DNA of 64,000 bases from Streptomyces populi. Its GTDB lineage: Bacteria > Actinomycetota > Actinomycetes > Streptomycetales > Streptomycetaceae. Both the position numbers and the translations under genes were made by a program. Location: NCBI RefSeq assembly GCF_002911015.1, contig NZ_KZ626863.1:33612-97611 (forward strand), in the 5' to 3' direction. The notes beneath the pieces are model-generated. The model was not told the DNA's origin. It did not search any database and saw only the letters and a program-made list of their open reading frames with translations. Positions 41,804 through 51,068 of the stretch are shown here, piece by piece; the stretch's first letter is position 1, and every line of letters begins with the position of its first letter.

Positions 41804-42059
41804 ACGGGCCGCCGAGGCGACCGGGAGCGCGGCGCCGGAGGGCAGGCCGGCGCGTTCGGCGCCCGGGTCGCCGGGGAGGTTCCCGACGGACGGCGACGGG
41901 TTCCCGCCGTCCGCCCCCGGCACGGGTGATCCGGCCCGCGCCCGCGGGAGCGCGTCGGCCGGGACCGGCGCGTCCGACCCCGCGCGCGCCGGCACGCCGT
42001 CGGGGCATCGGCCCGGACGGGGTACGGCGGTGGCGAGGGTCGGGGCGGACACCGGCGGG

Positions 42060-42869
42060 TCAGTCCCGTCCGTGCCGCAGGGCCGGGTGGGCGCCCGCCG
42101 CCACCAGGTCGGAGACGGCGGTCCTCGGGTCACGGCCGGTGACCAGGGACTCGCCGACCAGGACCGCGTCGGCGCCCGCGTTGGCGTACGCGATGAGGTC
42201 GTGCGGGCCGCGGACACCGGACTCGGCGATCTTGACGAGGCCGTCGGGGATCTCGGGGGCGACCCGCTCGAAGGTCGAGCGGTCGACCTTGAGCGTCTTC
42301 AGGTTGCGCGCGTTGACACCGATGATCTTCGCGCCGGCGTCCACCGCCCGCTCGACCTCGTCCTCGTCGTGCACCTCGACCAGCGGCGTGAGCCCGATGG
42401 ACTCGGCACGCTCGATGAGGGACTCGAGGGCGGGCTGTTCGAGGGCCGCGACGATGAGCAGCGCCAGGTCGGCGCCGTAGGCGCGGGCCTCCCACAGCTG
42501 GTACGAGGTGACGATGAAGTCCTTGCGCAGCACCGGGATGTCCACGCGGGCGCGAACGGCCTCCAGGTCGGCGAGCGAGCCGCCGAATCGGCGCTGCTCG
42601 GTGAGGACGGAGATGACGGCCGCGCCGCCCGCCTCGTAGTCGGCGGCCAGGGCGGCGGGGTCGGCGATCGCGGCGAGCGCGCCCTTGGACGGGCTGGACC
42701 GCTTGACCTCGCAGATGACCTTGACACCGTCACCGCGCAGGGCTGCCACCCCGTCCTTGGCCGCCGGAGCCTTCGCCGCGCGCTCCTTGAGCTCGTCGAG
42801 GCTGACGCGCGCCTGCCGCTCCGCGAGGTCGGCACGGACTCCGTCGATGATCTCGTCGAGCACACTCAC
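42060..42869 (-). CDS. trpC: Indole-3-glycerol phosphate synthase
   Basis: 269-residue TIM-barrel enzyme making indole-3-glycerol phosphate from CdRP. Active-site segments [11 protein letters not shown] (catalytic Lys), VLRKDFIV and [10 protein letters not shown], with AESGV, are present. It is monofunctional, without a TrpF domain, in line with Streptomyces using PriA for that step (57125-56400 here). GTG 42869 follows AAGGGGG. It is the first gene of the leftward trpC-(trpM)-trpB-trpA group; its promoter should be in the 167 bp upstream. Confidence 0.96.
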   Translation of the reverse strand: MSVLDEIIDGVRADLAERQARVSLDELKERAAKAPAAKDGVAALRGDGVKVICEVKRSSPSKGALAAIADPAALAADYEAGGAAVISVLTEQRRFGGSLADLEAVRARVDIPVLRKDFIVTSYQLWEARAYGADLALLIVAALEQPALESLIERAESIGLTPLVEVHDEDEVERAVDAGAKIIGVNARNLKTLKVDRSTFERVAPEIPDGLVKIAESGVRGPHDLIAYANAGADAVLVGESLVTGRDPRTAVSDLVAAGAHPALRHGRD

Positions 42870-43036
42870 GCGAGCGGCCCCCTTCCCTGCGGTGGACGGT
42901 TGAAGCGGTCGAGCGGCCGACCCGGGTTCACCGTCTCTGACGGAAAAGTCGGGCTCACTGCGATGGTATCCGGAGGAAGGCGTAGCCCTCGCATCCGGTT
43001 GACGCCGGTCCCATTACCTGGACATTTGTCATTTCA

Positions 43037-43486
43037 TCAAGGGTGCAGCCACCCGCCGGAGGGCAGGTTCCGGACAACGGTGAAGACCAGCGTCAACGCG
43101 GCCAGACCCCACAGGTGGACCGGTCCGGGATCGAGCCGGACCGGTCGTCCGCGCACCACGCGGATCACCCAGACGGCCCACAGCACCGCGAAGGCCAGGT
43201 AGCCACCGACGGCGAGCGCGTTGTCCGTGAGCGCCGCGGCGAGGTCCCCGTGCACGAAGGCGTGCGCGCTGCGCAGACCGCCGCAGCCTGGACAGTACAG
43301 GCCGGTGAGGCGGAACAGCGGGCAGACGGGGTAGTGACCGGGCTCGCCGGGGTCGACGGTCCCGACGTACGCGAAGGCCCCGGCGACGACCGCGAGCAGT
43401 CCGCCGGGAACGGCGAGCCGCCGCAGGACGCCGGCGTCCGGCCCGGTTCGCGTCACCCTCTGGGTTTCGGCGTTCACGCGACGCAT
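43037..43486 (-). CDS. DUF2752 membrane protein
   Basis: 149-residue protein of the DUF2752 family: about three to four hydrophobic helices and the family motif CPLFRLTGLYCPGCGGLRS with three conserved Cys. Function is unknown; the family is common in actinobacteria and often near trp genes. It lies between trpC and the HGxxPAAW gene on the same strand, after a strong terminator hairpin. Confidence 0.85.
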   Translation of the reverse strand: MRRVNAETQRVTRTGPDAGVLRRLAVPGGLLAVVAGAFAYVGTVDPGEPGHYPVCPLFRLTGLYCPGCGGLRSAHAFVHGDLAAALTDNALAVGGYLAFAVLWAVWVIRVVRGRPVRLDPGPVHLWGLAALTLVFTVVRNLPSGGWLHP

Positions 43487-43524
43487 TCTGCCCCTCGCGC
43501 GGGGCGGGCGCTCGCCCGCGTACG

Positions 43525-43564
43525 CGGAAGGCGGCCCCGGCGGGTGTGCCGGGGCCGCCTTCCG
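43525..43564 (-). terminator. Terminator hairpin after the HGxxPAAW gene
   Basis: Perfect 16-bp stem (CGGAAGGCGGCCCCGG and complement) with an 8-nt loop, starting 16 nt past the HGxxPAAW stop. It separates the hisI-trpE transcript from the DUF2752/trpC genes. Confidence 0.75.
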
Positions 43565-43579
43565 TACAGCCTCAGCGGG

Positions 43580-43825
43580 TCAGGCGTCGGCGCTCACGGT
43601 CGAGCGCGCCGCGTTCGCGGGGTGCGGGGTGGCCTTCGGCTGGCCGAGACCCATGCTGCGCATGATCAGGCCCACGACACCGCCGAGGACGACGACGGCC
43701 ATGCCGGCCCAGAAGCCCAGCGGTTCGGCCTTGACCATGAAGGCGCCCGCGACGCAGAAACCGATGAAGGCGATGATGACACCGGTCCAGGCGGCCGGGG
43801 TGTGACCGTGGCTGCTGCCCGCCAT
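43580..43825 (-). CDS. HGxxPAAW-family small membrane protein
   Basis: 81 residues. The N-terminal HGHTPAAW motif names this actinobacterial family of unknown function; two hydrophobic helices follow (about 14-34 and 40-60). ATG 43825 has GAGGAG at 8 nt; an upstream in-frame extension is less likely. It is downstream of the Trp-associated membrane protein and trpE. Confidence 0.85.
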   Translation of the reverse strand: MAGSSHGHTPAAWTGVIIAFIGFCVAGAFMVKAEPLGFWAGMAVVVLGGVVGLIMRSMGLGQPKATPHPANAARSTVSADA

Positions 43826-43982
43826 GACTTGCTCCTCGTTGCTGTATGCGTGTGTGAGTCGGACGCTCACCGCCCATTGTCCCGTACGCGCGGGTCCGCC
43901 GTGATCGCGGGGTCACTCCTCGGCCGCCGGTCCTCCGGGTCGCGACGACGGGGGCGGGCACGGGACCTTCGCGCGGGAGGAC

Positions 43983-44627
43983 CTAGGTCCCGGCCGGGTC
44001 GGGGCCGGTGGGGTCCTCGCCGCGGTCGAGCGCCTTCCAGAGGTCCTCGGGGCGGTCCGGGTCGACCGGCTTGGCCTTGCGGGGCCGGGGCCTGCCGTCC
44101 CGCTCGTAGCGGCCGGACATGGCGGGCCACGAACGGCCGTGGCGCAGCGCGAGCAGGCCGGCCAGCAGGATGAGCGCGCCGCCCGCCACGGCCACGTACG
44201 GCCAGAGGGTGTGGCCGGTCCCGGCCGCGGTGGCGGCGGTGTTGCCGGAGGCGGCGGCGGCCCGCTCGTCGAGGGCGGAGCCGTCGCTCGCGCCGAGGAC
44301 GGCGGCGACCGCGATGCCCGCGCCGGAGAGCGAGAGCAGCACGGAGACCAGGAGGCGGCCGGAGCGGCGGACGGCGAAGACGGCGACGAGCGCGGCGAGG
44401 CCGACTATCGCGAGCGCCGCGGGCACACCCGTGACGTCGCTGCCCTTGACGGTCAGCGGGAAGTCGCCGCCGGCCACGGTCGCGGTCCCCCGCGCCCAGC
44501 TCTGCCGGGTGGCGAGCAGGGTGACGGCCGCGCCGAGCGCGCCGCTCAGCAGGGTCACGGCAAGGCTGCGGCGGCCGGACCGGGCGGGTCCCGCGGCTTC
44601 GGATCGGGGGTGAGGTACGGCAGTCAC
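43983..44627 (-). CDS. Trp biosynthesis-associated membrane protein (TIGR02234 type)
   Basis: 214 residues with four hydrophobic helices: two around 20-40 and 70-90, one near 95-115 and one near 140-160. A charged C-terminal tail ends in DLWKALDRGEDPT, typical of this family found next to trpE in actinobacteria. Function unknown. GTG 44627 (MTAVPH) is preferred; GTG 44636 is an alternative. Confidence 0.8.
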   Translation of the reverse strand: MTAVPHPRSEAAGPARSGRRSLAVTLLSGALGAAVTLLATRQSWARGTATVAGGDFPLTVKGSDVTGVPAALAIVGLAALVAVFAVRRSGRLLVSVLLSLSGAGIAVAAVLGASDGSALDERAAAASGNTAATAAGTGHTLWPYVAVAGGALILLAGLLALRHGRSWPAMSGRYERDGRPRPRKAKPVDPDRPEDLWKALDRGEDPTGPDPAGT

Positions 44628-44807
44628 AGACCCCACTATCGCCTGAACCCCGGGCGAACCGTCATCCGGGGCCGCGTGACCCTCGTCCTATCGGTGGGCG
44701 TCGCCGATATCACCGGGCCCCGGGCGGGGCCGGGCGCAGCCGGGGGCGGCCGTCGTACGGCCCGGGTGCCACCGGGGTGCACGACGGCCGTCCGCCGGAG
44801 CGTCGCG

Positions 44808-46295
44808 CTACCGTCCGAGCCGGTTCGCCGTGTGCACCGCGCGCAGGACCGCCGCCGCCTTGTTGCGGCACTCGTCGTCCTCCGCCTCGGGGACCGAGTC
44901 GGCGACGATGCCGGCGCCCGCCTGGACGTAGGCCGTGCCGTCGCGCAGCAGGGCCGTGCGGATGGCGATGGCGGTGTCGGAGTCGCCGGCGAAGTCGAGG
45001 TAGCCGACGCAGCCGCCGTACAACCCGCGCCGGGACGGCTCCAGTTCGTCGATGATCTGCATCGCGCGCGGCTTGGGCGCGCCGGAGAGGGTGCCGGCGG
45101 GGAAGCAGGCGGTGAGCACGTCGAAGGCCGTACGGCCGGCGGCGACCTTGCCGGTCACCGTGGAGACGATGTGCATCACGTGCGAGTACCGCTCGATGGA
45201 CATGAAGTCGACGACCTCGACGGAGCCGGGCTCGCAGACCCGTCCGAGGTCGTTGCGCCCGAGGTCGACGAGCATGAGGTGCTCGGCGCGCTCCTTGGGG
45301 TCGGCGAGCAGCTCGTCGGCGAGGGCCTGGTCGTCCTGGACGGTCGCGCCGCGGGGCCGGGTGCCCGCGATGGGGTGCACCATGGCCTGTCCGCCCTCGA
45401 CCTTGACCAGCGCCTCCGGGGAGGAACCGACGACGTCGAAGCCGTCGAAGCGGAACAGGTACATGTACGGCGAGGGGTTGGTCGCCCGCAGGACGCGGTA
45501 GACGTCCAACGCGCTGGCCGTGCACGGGGTTTCGAAGCGCTGGGAGGGGACGACCTGGAAGGCCTCGCCGGCCCGGATGCGCTCCTTGATGTCCTCGACG
45601 GCGTCCTGGAAGTCGGGGCCGCCCCAGAGCGCGGTGTACTCGGGGAGTTCGGAGGGCGGGAGCGCCGCGGGCGGCTGGGACACCGCGCGCGAGAGGTCGG
45701 CCTCCATGGCGTCGAGGCGGGCGACGGCGTCCGCGTACGCCTCGTCGACGCCGGTGTCCAGGTCGTTGTGGTTGATCGCGTTGGCGATCAGCTGGACCGA
45801 GCCGTCCCAGTGGTCCAGGACGGCGAGGTCGCTGGTGAGCAGCATGGTCAGCTCGGGCAGCTTCAGGTCGTCCCGCTCGCCGGGGCCGATCTTCTCCAGG
45901 CGGCGCACGATGTCGTAGCCGAGATAGCCGACCATGCCGCCGGTGAACGGGGGCAGTCCCTCGGTCCCCGGTGTGTGCAGCGCCTCGATGGTGGCGCGCA
46001 GGGCCGCGAGCGGGTCACCGTCCACGGGGACGCCCACGGGCGGGGTACCGAGCCAGTGCGCCTGTCCGTCCCGCTCGGTGAGGGTCGCGGCGGAACGGAC
46101 GCCCACGAAGGAGTAGCGGGACCAGGACAGGGAGGTGCGGCCGTTCTCGGCGGATTCGAGCAGGAACGTGCCGGGGCGCTCGGCGGCCAGTTTGCGGTAG
46201 AGCGCGACCGGCGTGTCGCCGTCCGCGAGCAGTTTGCGGCTGACGGGGATGACACGGCGGTCGGTGGCCAGCTTGCGGAACGTCTCGAGGTCCAT
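44808..46295 (-). CDS. trpE: Anthranilate synthase component I
   Basis: 495 residues; converts chorismate to anthranilate with ammonia from TrpG. The N-terminal tryptophan-binding LLES motif is present (feedback inhibition expected), and the C-terminal catalytic domain has [20 protein letters not shown] and [13 protein letters not shown]. TrpG is not fused and not in the window. It starts 11 nt after the hisI stop, so both are probably on one mRNA. Confidence 0.96.
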   Translation of the reverse strand: MDLETFRKLATDRRVIPVSRKLLADGDTPVALYRKLAAERPGTFLLESAENGRTSLSWSRYSFVGVRSAATLTERDGQAHWLGTPPVGVPVDGDPLAALRATIEALHTPGTEGLPPFTGGMVGYLGYDIVRRLEKIGPGERDDLKLPELTMLLTSDLAVLDHWDGSVQLIANAINHNDLDTGVDEAYADAVARLDAMEADLSRAVSQPPAALPPSELPEYTALWGGPDFQDAVEDIKERIRAGEAFQVVPSQRFETPCTASALDVYRVLRATNPSPYMYLFRFDGFDVVGSSPEALVKVEGGQAMVHPIAGTRPRGATVQDDQALADELLADPKERAEHLMLVDLGRNDLGRVCEPGSVEVVDFMSIERYSHVMHIVSTVTGKVAAGRTAFDVLTACFPAGTLSGAPKPRAMQIIDELEPSRRGLYGGCVGYLDFAGDSDTAIAIRTALLRDGTAYVQAGAGIVADSVPEAEDDECRNKAAAVLRAVHTANRLGR

Positions 46296-46306
46296 GGCGG
46301 CTGACC

Positions 46307-46720
46307 TTACTGATTCCGGGCCGGTGCACCGGAATCGGCGCCCTCGGCCCCGCCGCCGGTGTCCTTCAGCAGCACGTCGGCGTCGAAGCAGGTGCGGGCG
46401 CCGGTGTGGCAGGCCGCGCCCACCTGGTCGACGCGCACCAGGAGGGTGTCGGCGTCGCAGTCCAGGGCCACGGACCTGACGTGCTGGAAGTGGCCCGAAG
46501 TGTCGCCCTTGACCCAGTACTCCTGGCGGCTGCGCGACCAGTAGGTGCAGCGGCCCGTGGTGAGGGTGCGGTGCAGCGCCTCGTCGTCCATCCAGCCGAG
46601 CATCAGCACCTCACCGGTGTCGTACTGCTGGGCGATGGCGGGGACGAGTCCGTCGGCGCTGCGCTTGAGGCGGGCGGCGATCTCGGGGTCCAGGCTGCTG
46701 GCGGGAGGCGTGCTGGTCAT
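46307..46720 (-). CDS. hisI: Phosphoribosyl-AMP cyclohydrolase
   Basis: 137 residues; opens the purine ring of PR-AMP in histidine synthesis. The family signature [20 protein letters not shown] and the zinc-binding region with C-terminal CHTGARTCF are intact. It is the cyclohydrolase only, without the pyrophosphohydrolase (HisE) domain. ATG 46720 is used; ATG 46729 is in frame. It is away from the main his operon and leads into trpE. Confidence 0.94.
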   Translation of the reverse strand: MTSTPPASSLDPEIAARLKRSADGLVPAIAQQYDTGEVLMLGWMDDEALHRTLTTGRCTYWSRSRQEYWVKGDTSGHFQHVRSVALDCDADTLLVRVDQVGAACHTGARTCFDADVLLKDTGGGAEGADSGAPARNQ

Positions 46721-46863
46721 GGGTGCCATTGTGCCGCGCCGGACCGTCGCCCCCGGCCGTTGTCCACAGGCCGGACCGGCGCCGTCGTCCACAGGCCCGG
46801 CGCGGCCGGACCCGGCGTGTCCTCCGCTGGGCGGAGCGGGCGCCCGGTCGTAGGCTGGCTGGC

Positions 46864-47499
46864 ATGTCGACCCATGCGAAGCGCGAACGGCTCCTCCTGG
46901 CCGATCTGTTGGAGACCGTGGGACCGGACGCCCCCACCCTGTGCGAGGGCTGGACCAGTCGGGACCTCGCCGCGCACGTGGTGGTGCGCGAGCGACGCCT
47001 CGACGCCGCCGGCGGTGTCGTCGTCAAGCAGCTCGCGTCCCGTCTGGAGCGGGTGATGGCGGAGTTCGCCGACAAGCCGTACGAGGAGTTGATCCAGCTG
47101 CTCCGTACGGGGCCGCCGCGGTTCTCCCCGTTCTCCCTGAAGCAGTTGGACGAGGCGTCGAACGTGGTGGAGTTCTACGTCCACACCGAGGACGTGCGGC
47201 GCGCGCAGCCGGACTGGGCGCGGCGCGAGCTGGACGCGGTGTTCCAGGAGGCCCTGTGGTCGCGGCTGGACCGCACGGCCCGGCTGATGGGCCGGAACGC
47301 TCCGACGGGGGTGGTCCTGCGCCGCCCGAACGGCCAGACGACGGTGCTGAACAAGGGGACGCCGGTGGTGACGGTGACCGGCGAGCCCTCGGAGCTGCTG
47401 CTGTTCGCGTTCGGCCGGCAGGGCGTGGCGGACGTCGAGCTGGACGGCGACAAGGACGCGGTCGCCAGACTCCACGAGGCGAAGCAGCTGGGGATCTGA
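46864..47499 (+). CDS. TIGR03085-type DinB/MDMPI-like metal-binding protein
   Basis: 211-residue protein of the actinobacterial DinB/maleylpyruvate isomerase-like superfamily, which often uses mycothiol. The first helix bundle begins [23 protein letters not shown]; metal-binding His are expected at [11 protein letters not shown] and later in [10 protein letters not shown]. Substrate unknown. TAGGCT lies 7 nt before ATG 46864 and there is no Shine-Dalgarno, a leaderless-type arrangement. It is divergent from hisI. Confidence 0.82.
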   Translation: MSTHAKRERLLLADLLETVGPDAPTLCEGWTSRDLAAHVVVRERRLDAAGGVVVKQLASRLERVMAEFADKPYEELIQLLRTGPPRFSPFSLKQLDEASNVVEFYVHTEDVRRAQPDWARRELDAVFQEALWSRLDRTARLMGRNAPTGVVLRRPNGQTTVLNKGTPVVTVTGEPSELLLFAFGRQGVADVELDGDKDAVARLHEAKQLGI

Positions 47500-47542
47500 C
47501 ACCACGGCGCCGGGGGACGGGGCCGGGGTCCGGGGTCCGGGG

Positions 47543-48808
47543 TCAGCGGGGCAGTTCGGCGCGCCGCAGGTCCCGCACGCACAGGGTGAGGACCCCGCCG
47601 AGGCCGCACACGGCGGCGCTGGCGGTGAAGACCGGCCCGGTGCCCCACCAGCCGATGGCGGCGGCGGTCAGCGGCATGCTCAGCGGCGCGAGGCCCAGGC
47701 TGACGATGCCGGCGACGGCGGTGACCCGGCCCAGGTAGGCGGGGTCGGACTGCGTCTGGATCAGCGCCCCGCACAGGGCGCCGCTGAGCCCGGCGAGCAG
47801 TCCGACGACGAGGGCCGTGCCGACGGCTCCGGCGACGCTCGGCACGAAGGCGAGCGAGCCGATCGCCACGGAACCGCCGAGGATGGCCGCGGCGGCGACG
47901 GTGCCCGCCCGGGGCAGCCGTCCGCGCAGGGTCAGCAGCAGCGCGGCGGCTCCCGCGCCGGTGCCGAACGCGGCGATCACCCAGCCCATCCCGGACGCGC
48001 CCCAGCCGCGCCGGTCGGCGAGCAGGGTCAGTCCGACGTTCAGCGGTCCCACGAAGCCGAGGTCGCCGAGGGCGATGGCGGCGATGAGCGGGGCGAGGAC
48101 GCGGTGGCCGCGGATGTAGCTCAGGCCGTCGCGGAGGTCGCGCCAGGCGGTGCGGTCCGCCGGGTCCCCCGCTTCGTCCGGGGCCGGCTCCCGCATGCGT
48201 ACGGAGATCAGCAGCGGCACCGACACGGCGATGAGCGCGCCCGCCGCCGCGAACGCCGCGGCCGCGCCGCCGAGGGCCACCGCGAGACCGCCGAGCGGGG
48301 CGCCCAGCACGTTGGCGGAGCGGATGGCGAGACCCCGCATGCCCTGCACCCGGGCGAGCTGGTCCCGGCCCGTGACCCGGGCGGGGAGGGCTCCCACGGC
48401 GGGCATGAACACGGCGTCGACGACGCCGAAGACGACGGCGGCCAGGACCAGCAGCCACAGCCCCGGGCCGGTCGTGAGGAACAGCGCGGCGAGCGCCAGC
48501 ACGGTCGCGCAGCGCACCGCGTCACTGCCGATGACGACCTTCCGGGGTCCGAACCGGTCGGCGACCACTCCCCCGCCCAGCATCAGCAGGGCCCGCGGGA
48601 CGGCGCTGACGGCCATCACGAACCCGGCCTGGGAGGGGCTGCCTGCCTGGACGGCGGCCCAGGACAACGCGATGTAGTAGACGTTGTCGCCGATCGTCGA
48701 CGAGGTGTAGGCGCCGAGCCAGCGCAGGACGTTGCCGTCGCGGTGGGCGGGCCTGCCGGGTATCTGCCCGGCGGCCCGCGCGGGGGCCGGTACGAGGGTC
48801 GCGGTCAC
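47543..48808 (-). CDS. MFS exporter
   Basis: 421-residue major facilitator with about twelve hydrophobic segments, of the EntS/MFS_3-like group (STIGDNVYYIALSWA in helix 1, ADRFGPRKVVIGSD in loop 2-3). Probably a drug or metabolite exporter; substrate unknown. GTG 48808 has AAAGGA about 10 nt upstream. It lies 55 bp downstream of the ArsR-type gene on the same strand, so is likely its regulatory target. Confidence 0.85.
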   Translation of the reverse strand: MTATLVPAPARAAGQIPGRPAHRDGNVLRWLGAYTSSTIGDNVYYIALSWAAVQAGSPSQAGFVMAVSAVPRALLMLGGGVVADRFGPRKVVIGSDAVRCATVLALAALFLTTGPGLWLLVLAAVVFGVVDAVFMPAVGALPARVTGRDQLARVQGMRGLAIRSANVLGAPLGGLAVALGGAAAAFAAAGALIAVSVPLLISVRMREPAPDEAGDPADRTAWRDLRDGLSYIRGHRVLAPLIAAIALGDLGFVGPLNVGLTLLADRRGWGASGMGWVIAAFGTGAGAAALLLTLRGRLPRAGTVAAAAILGGSVAIGSLAFVPSVAGAVGTALVVGLLAGLSGALCGALIQTQSDPAYLGRVTAVAGIVSLGLAPLSMPLTAAAIGWWGTGPVFTASAAVCGLGGVLTLCVRDLRRAELPR

Positions 48809-48863
48809 GGTGCCGGGTCCTTTCGGGACGGATGTGCCGTGCGGGACGGACGTGCTCTCGGGG

Positions 48864-49451
48864 TCAGACACGGAACGGGAATCCGTACAGGTGCACCGCG
48901 ACGTTCTCGCGTCCTTCGGTGCCACCGGCCGCCTCGCGCTCGCGACCCTTCTCGTCGTGCTTCCGGATGACGGTGAGCAACTCCTCGTTGAGCTCGGCCA
49001 GTTCGTCCGGCGTCAGACGCAGGGTGGACTCGGAGTCGGAGGACGCGCCGGTCCACTCGGCGCCCCAGGCCTGCCGCTCGTCCAGATACCGCCGGTAGAG
49101 GTCGGCGCGCTGGTCGACGAGGAGCCGCGCGAACGCGGTGTGGGCGGCGGACGTCTCCGGCGCGCTCCGGAAGTCCTCGTCGTGGACGCTCAGTCCTTCC
49201 GACGCGGGTTGCCACCAGCGTTCACGGCCGTCTCCGCTGCGCGGCTCCGCCTCTTCGATCAGCCCGTGCTCGGCGAGCTTGCGCAGGTGGTAGCTGACGA
49301 GCGAGGGCGCCTCGTCGACCTGCTCCCCGAGCTGGGAGGCGGTGGCGGCGCCCGCGACGTGCAGGGCGCGGTACAGCTGCATCCGCAGCGGATGGGCGAT
49401 CGCCTTGAGCGTGCCCATGTCCGCGACGCGGCGGTCTCCCTTGTGTGTCAT
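48864..49451 (-). CDS. ArsR-type winged-helix regulator
   Basis: 195 residues: N-terminal HTH_20-type winged helix (MGTLKAIAHPLRMQLYRALH; ASQLGEQVDEAPSLVSYHLRKLAEHGLI) and a C-terminal helical domain, as in MFS-linked regulators of Streptomyces. There are no metal-binding Cys clusters, so it is not a metal sensor. ATG 49451 (MTHKGD) has TAGGGG just upstream. The perfect 60-bp inverted repeat ends 9 bp before the start and is the obvious operator/promoter, suggesting autoregulation together with the MFS gene. Confidence 0.87.
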   Translation of the reverse strand: MTHKGDRRVADMGTLKAIAHPLRMQLYRALHVAGAATASQLGEQVDEAPSLVSYHLRKLAEHGLIEEAEPRSGDGRERWWQPASEGLSVHDEDFRSAPETSAAHTAFARLLVDQRADLYRRYLDERQAWGAEWTGASSDSESTLRLTPDELAELNEELLTVIRKHDEKGREREAAGGTEGRENVAVHLYGFPFRV

Positions 49452-49459
49452 GCCCCTAC

Positions 49460-49519
49460 GGTAGATGCGAAAGGAAACTTGCGCAATAAAAATTGCGCAA
49501 GTTTCCTTTCGCATCTACC
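49460..49519. repeat. Perfect 60-bp inverted repeat (28-bp arms)
   Basis: Two exactly complementary 28-bp arms (49460-49487 and 49492-49519) around AAAA. Each arm contains the palindrome TTGCGCAA and the sequence ATGCGAAAGGAAACTTG, so both strands read almost the same. It sits between the PucR-type gene stop and the ArsR-type start. It may act as a double operator, a symmetric promoter and/or a terminator for the PucR-type transcript. Confidence 0.95.
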
Positions 49520-49532
49520 TTTCGGAGCGCCC

Positions 49533-50954
49533 TCACGGATCGAGCAGGGAGTGCGCCGCCAGGGCCAGCGACAGCTCGACCACGTCCGCCGGGCGGGTCA
49601 GGGAGCGGCCGGTGAGCTGTTCGCAGCGGCGCAGCCGGTTCAGGACGGTGTTGCGGTGGCAGTAGAGGCGGCCCGCGGCCCGCTGGGCGGAGCCGTCGCA
49701 GGCGAGCCAGACCGTCAGCGTGTCCAGCATGACGTCCCGGTCGGACAGGTCCAGCCGCAGCAGCGGCCCGAGGACCCGCTCGGAGAGCGCCGCGCCGAGG
49801 GCCGGCGCGGAGACGACGAGAGCCGCGGGCAGGTGCTCCTCCAGCACGACGGTCCCGCCGGAGCGCGGACAGGCCCGCAGCGCCGTGTCGGCCAGACGGC
49901 GGGCGTCACCGATCGCCGCCAGCCCCTCCACGACCGGGCTCACCCCGACCCGGGCCGCAGGCGGGGCGGTCAGCCTGCGGGCGATCTCCCCGGCGTCCAC
50001 GTCGGACCCGTGCACCCCGGGGCGCTCACCGCCCCGGCCGTCCGGGCCGCCCGTGCCGTCCGGACCCCCCTCGCCCGCCGGAGCGGGCGCCGGCCCGGAG
50101 GCCGCGCCGAGGAACCCGCCGTCGTGGCCGCGGCCGGACCGGTCCCCGTCATGGGTGCGGTCGCCGAGCAGGACGATGCCGTAGCCGCTCTCGCCGTCGC
50201 GGTCGCGGTGCCAGAGGATCCGCAGGCCGGACAGACGCACCTGGCCGTGCACGTCCGCGGACGCCCGGCCGGCGGGCGGACGGACCAGCACCACCGCGTA
50301 CCGGCCCTGTTCGGGCAGTTCCAGGGCGGCGGCGGTGGCCGGCAGATCGGCGATCCGGGCGGTGCCGTCGAGGAGCGCGGCCGTCATCAGCCGCAGCCGG
50401 TTCTCCCTGCGCCACATCAGCTCGCGCTCGGTCTGGCGGTAGGCGTCGGCCGCCACGGCGCAGTGGTCGTCGACGAAGTTCCAGACGTCGGCGGCCACGT
50501 GCACGAGCAGGCGCGCGTCGGAGGGGCGGCGCCGGGTCGTCTCGTCGACGAGCTCCTGCCAGATCATGCCGCCGCCCAGCCGGAAGGCGCGCAGCAGGGC
50601 GTCCAGCGGAAGGCCGCGTTCGGCACGGGCCCTGCCGATGGCCCAGGAACAGCGGTGGGCGGCCTCGCGCAGTTCACCGGGCCGGATCAGGGATCCGACG
50701 TTGAGCCGCAGCGAGCGGCGCACTTCGTCGCGAACGCTCTCCGCGTCCGTCTCGATGGCCGCCCGGTACGCGGGTTCGCGCTCCGCCAGGAGGTCCACGA
50801 GCCGTTCGGTGAGTTCGGGCAGCCCCTCCATCAGCGCCCGGGCGGCGCGGTGCAGCACCGCGAGCGCCTCCGCGTCGACGGCCGGACGGGCTCCCGGCAC
50901 CGGGGGCCGCGGTCCGGGCCGGTACCGGACGCGGGCGGGTACGAGGTGCTGCAT
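49533..50954 (-). CDS. PucR/CdaR-type transcriptional regulator
   Basis: 473 residues. The C-terminal PucR helix-turn-helix (GSAQRAAGRLYCHRNTVLNRL, about 425-446) is well conserved; an N-terminal helical RsbR-like region (30-180) and a central GGDEF-like region follow the usual layout. A Gly/Asp/Pro-rich insert (about 275-320) is unusual. ATG 50954. No co-oriented enzyme gene is nearby to suggest a target. Confidence 0.87.
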   Translation of the reverse strand: MQHLVPARVRYRPGPRPPVPGARPAVDAEALAVLHRAARALMEGLPELTERLVDLLAEREPAYRAAIETDAESVRDEVRRSLRLNVGSLIRPGELREAAHRCSWAIGRARAERGLPLDALLRAFRLGGGMIWQELVDETTRRRPSDARLLVHVAADVWNFVDDHCAVAADAYRQTERELMWRRENRLRLMTAALLDGTARIADLPATAAALELPEQGRYAVVLVRPPAGRASADVHGQVRLSGLRILWHRDRDGESGYGIVLLGDRTHDGDRSGRGHDGGFLGAASGPAPAPAGEGGPDGTGGPDGRGGERPGVHGSDVDAGEIARRLTAPPAARVGVSPVVEGLAAIGDARRLADTALRACPRSGGTVVLEEHLPAALVVSAPALGAALSERVLGPLLRLDLSDRDVMLDTLTVWLACDGSAQRAAGRLYCHRNTVLNRLRRCEQLTGRSLTRPADVVELSLALAAHSLLDP

Positions 50955-51068
50955 CGCTGTCCTCCACCGGAGTCGGCTCGGTCCGGGCCGCCCGGTCGGC
51001 CGACGCGCGGCACACGGGTGCTCCGGAACCTCCTGATCCCGCAGGATGGCATACCGCCCGGTCGGTAC

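Noticed and set aside
41620..41805. An alternative small minus-strand gene (GTG start) in the trp gap.
   Set aside because: Ala/Pro/Arg-rich composition; the overlapping frame ending at 41633 looks more like a conserved protein.
49465..49665. A small plus-strand frame beginning with the same residues as the minus-strand frame entering the ArsR-type gene.
   Set aside because: The matching starts are produced by the perfect inverted repeat; the remainder is antisense to the PucR-type gene.
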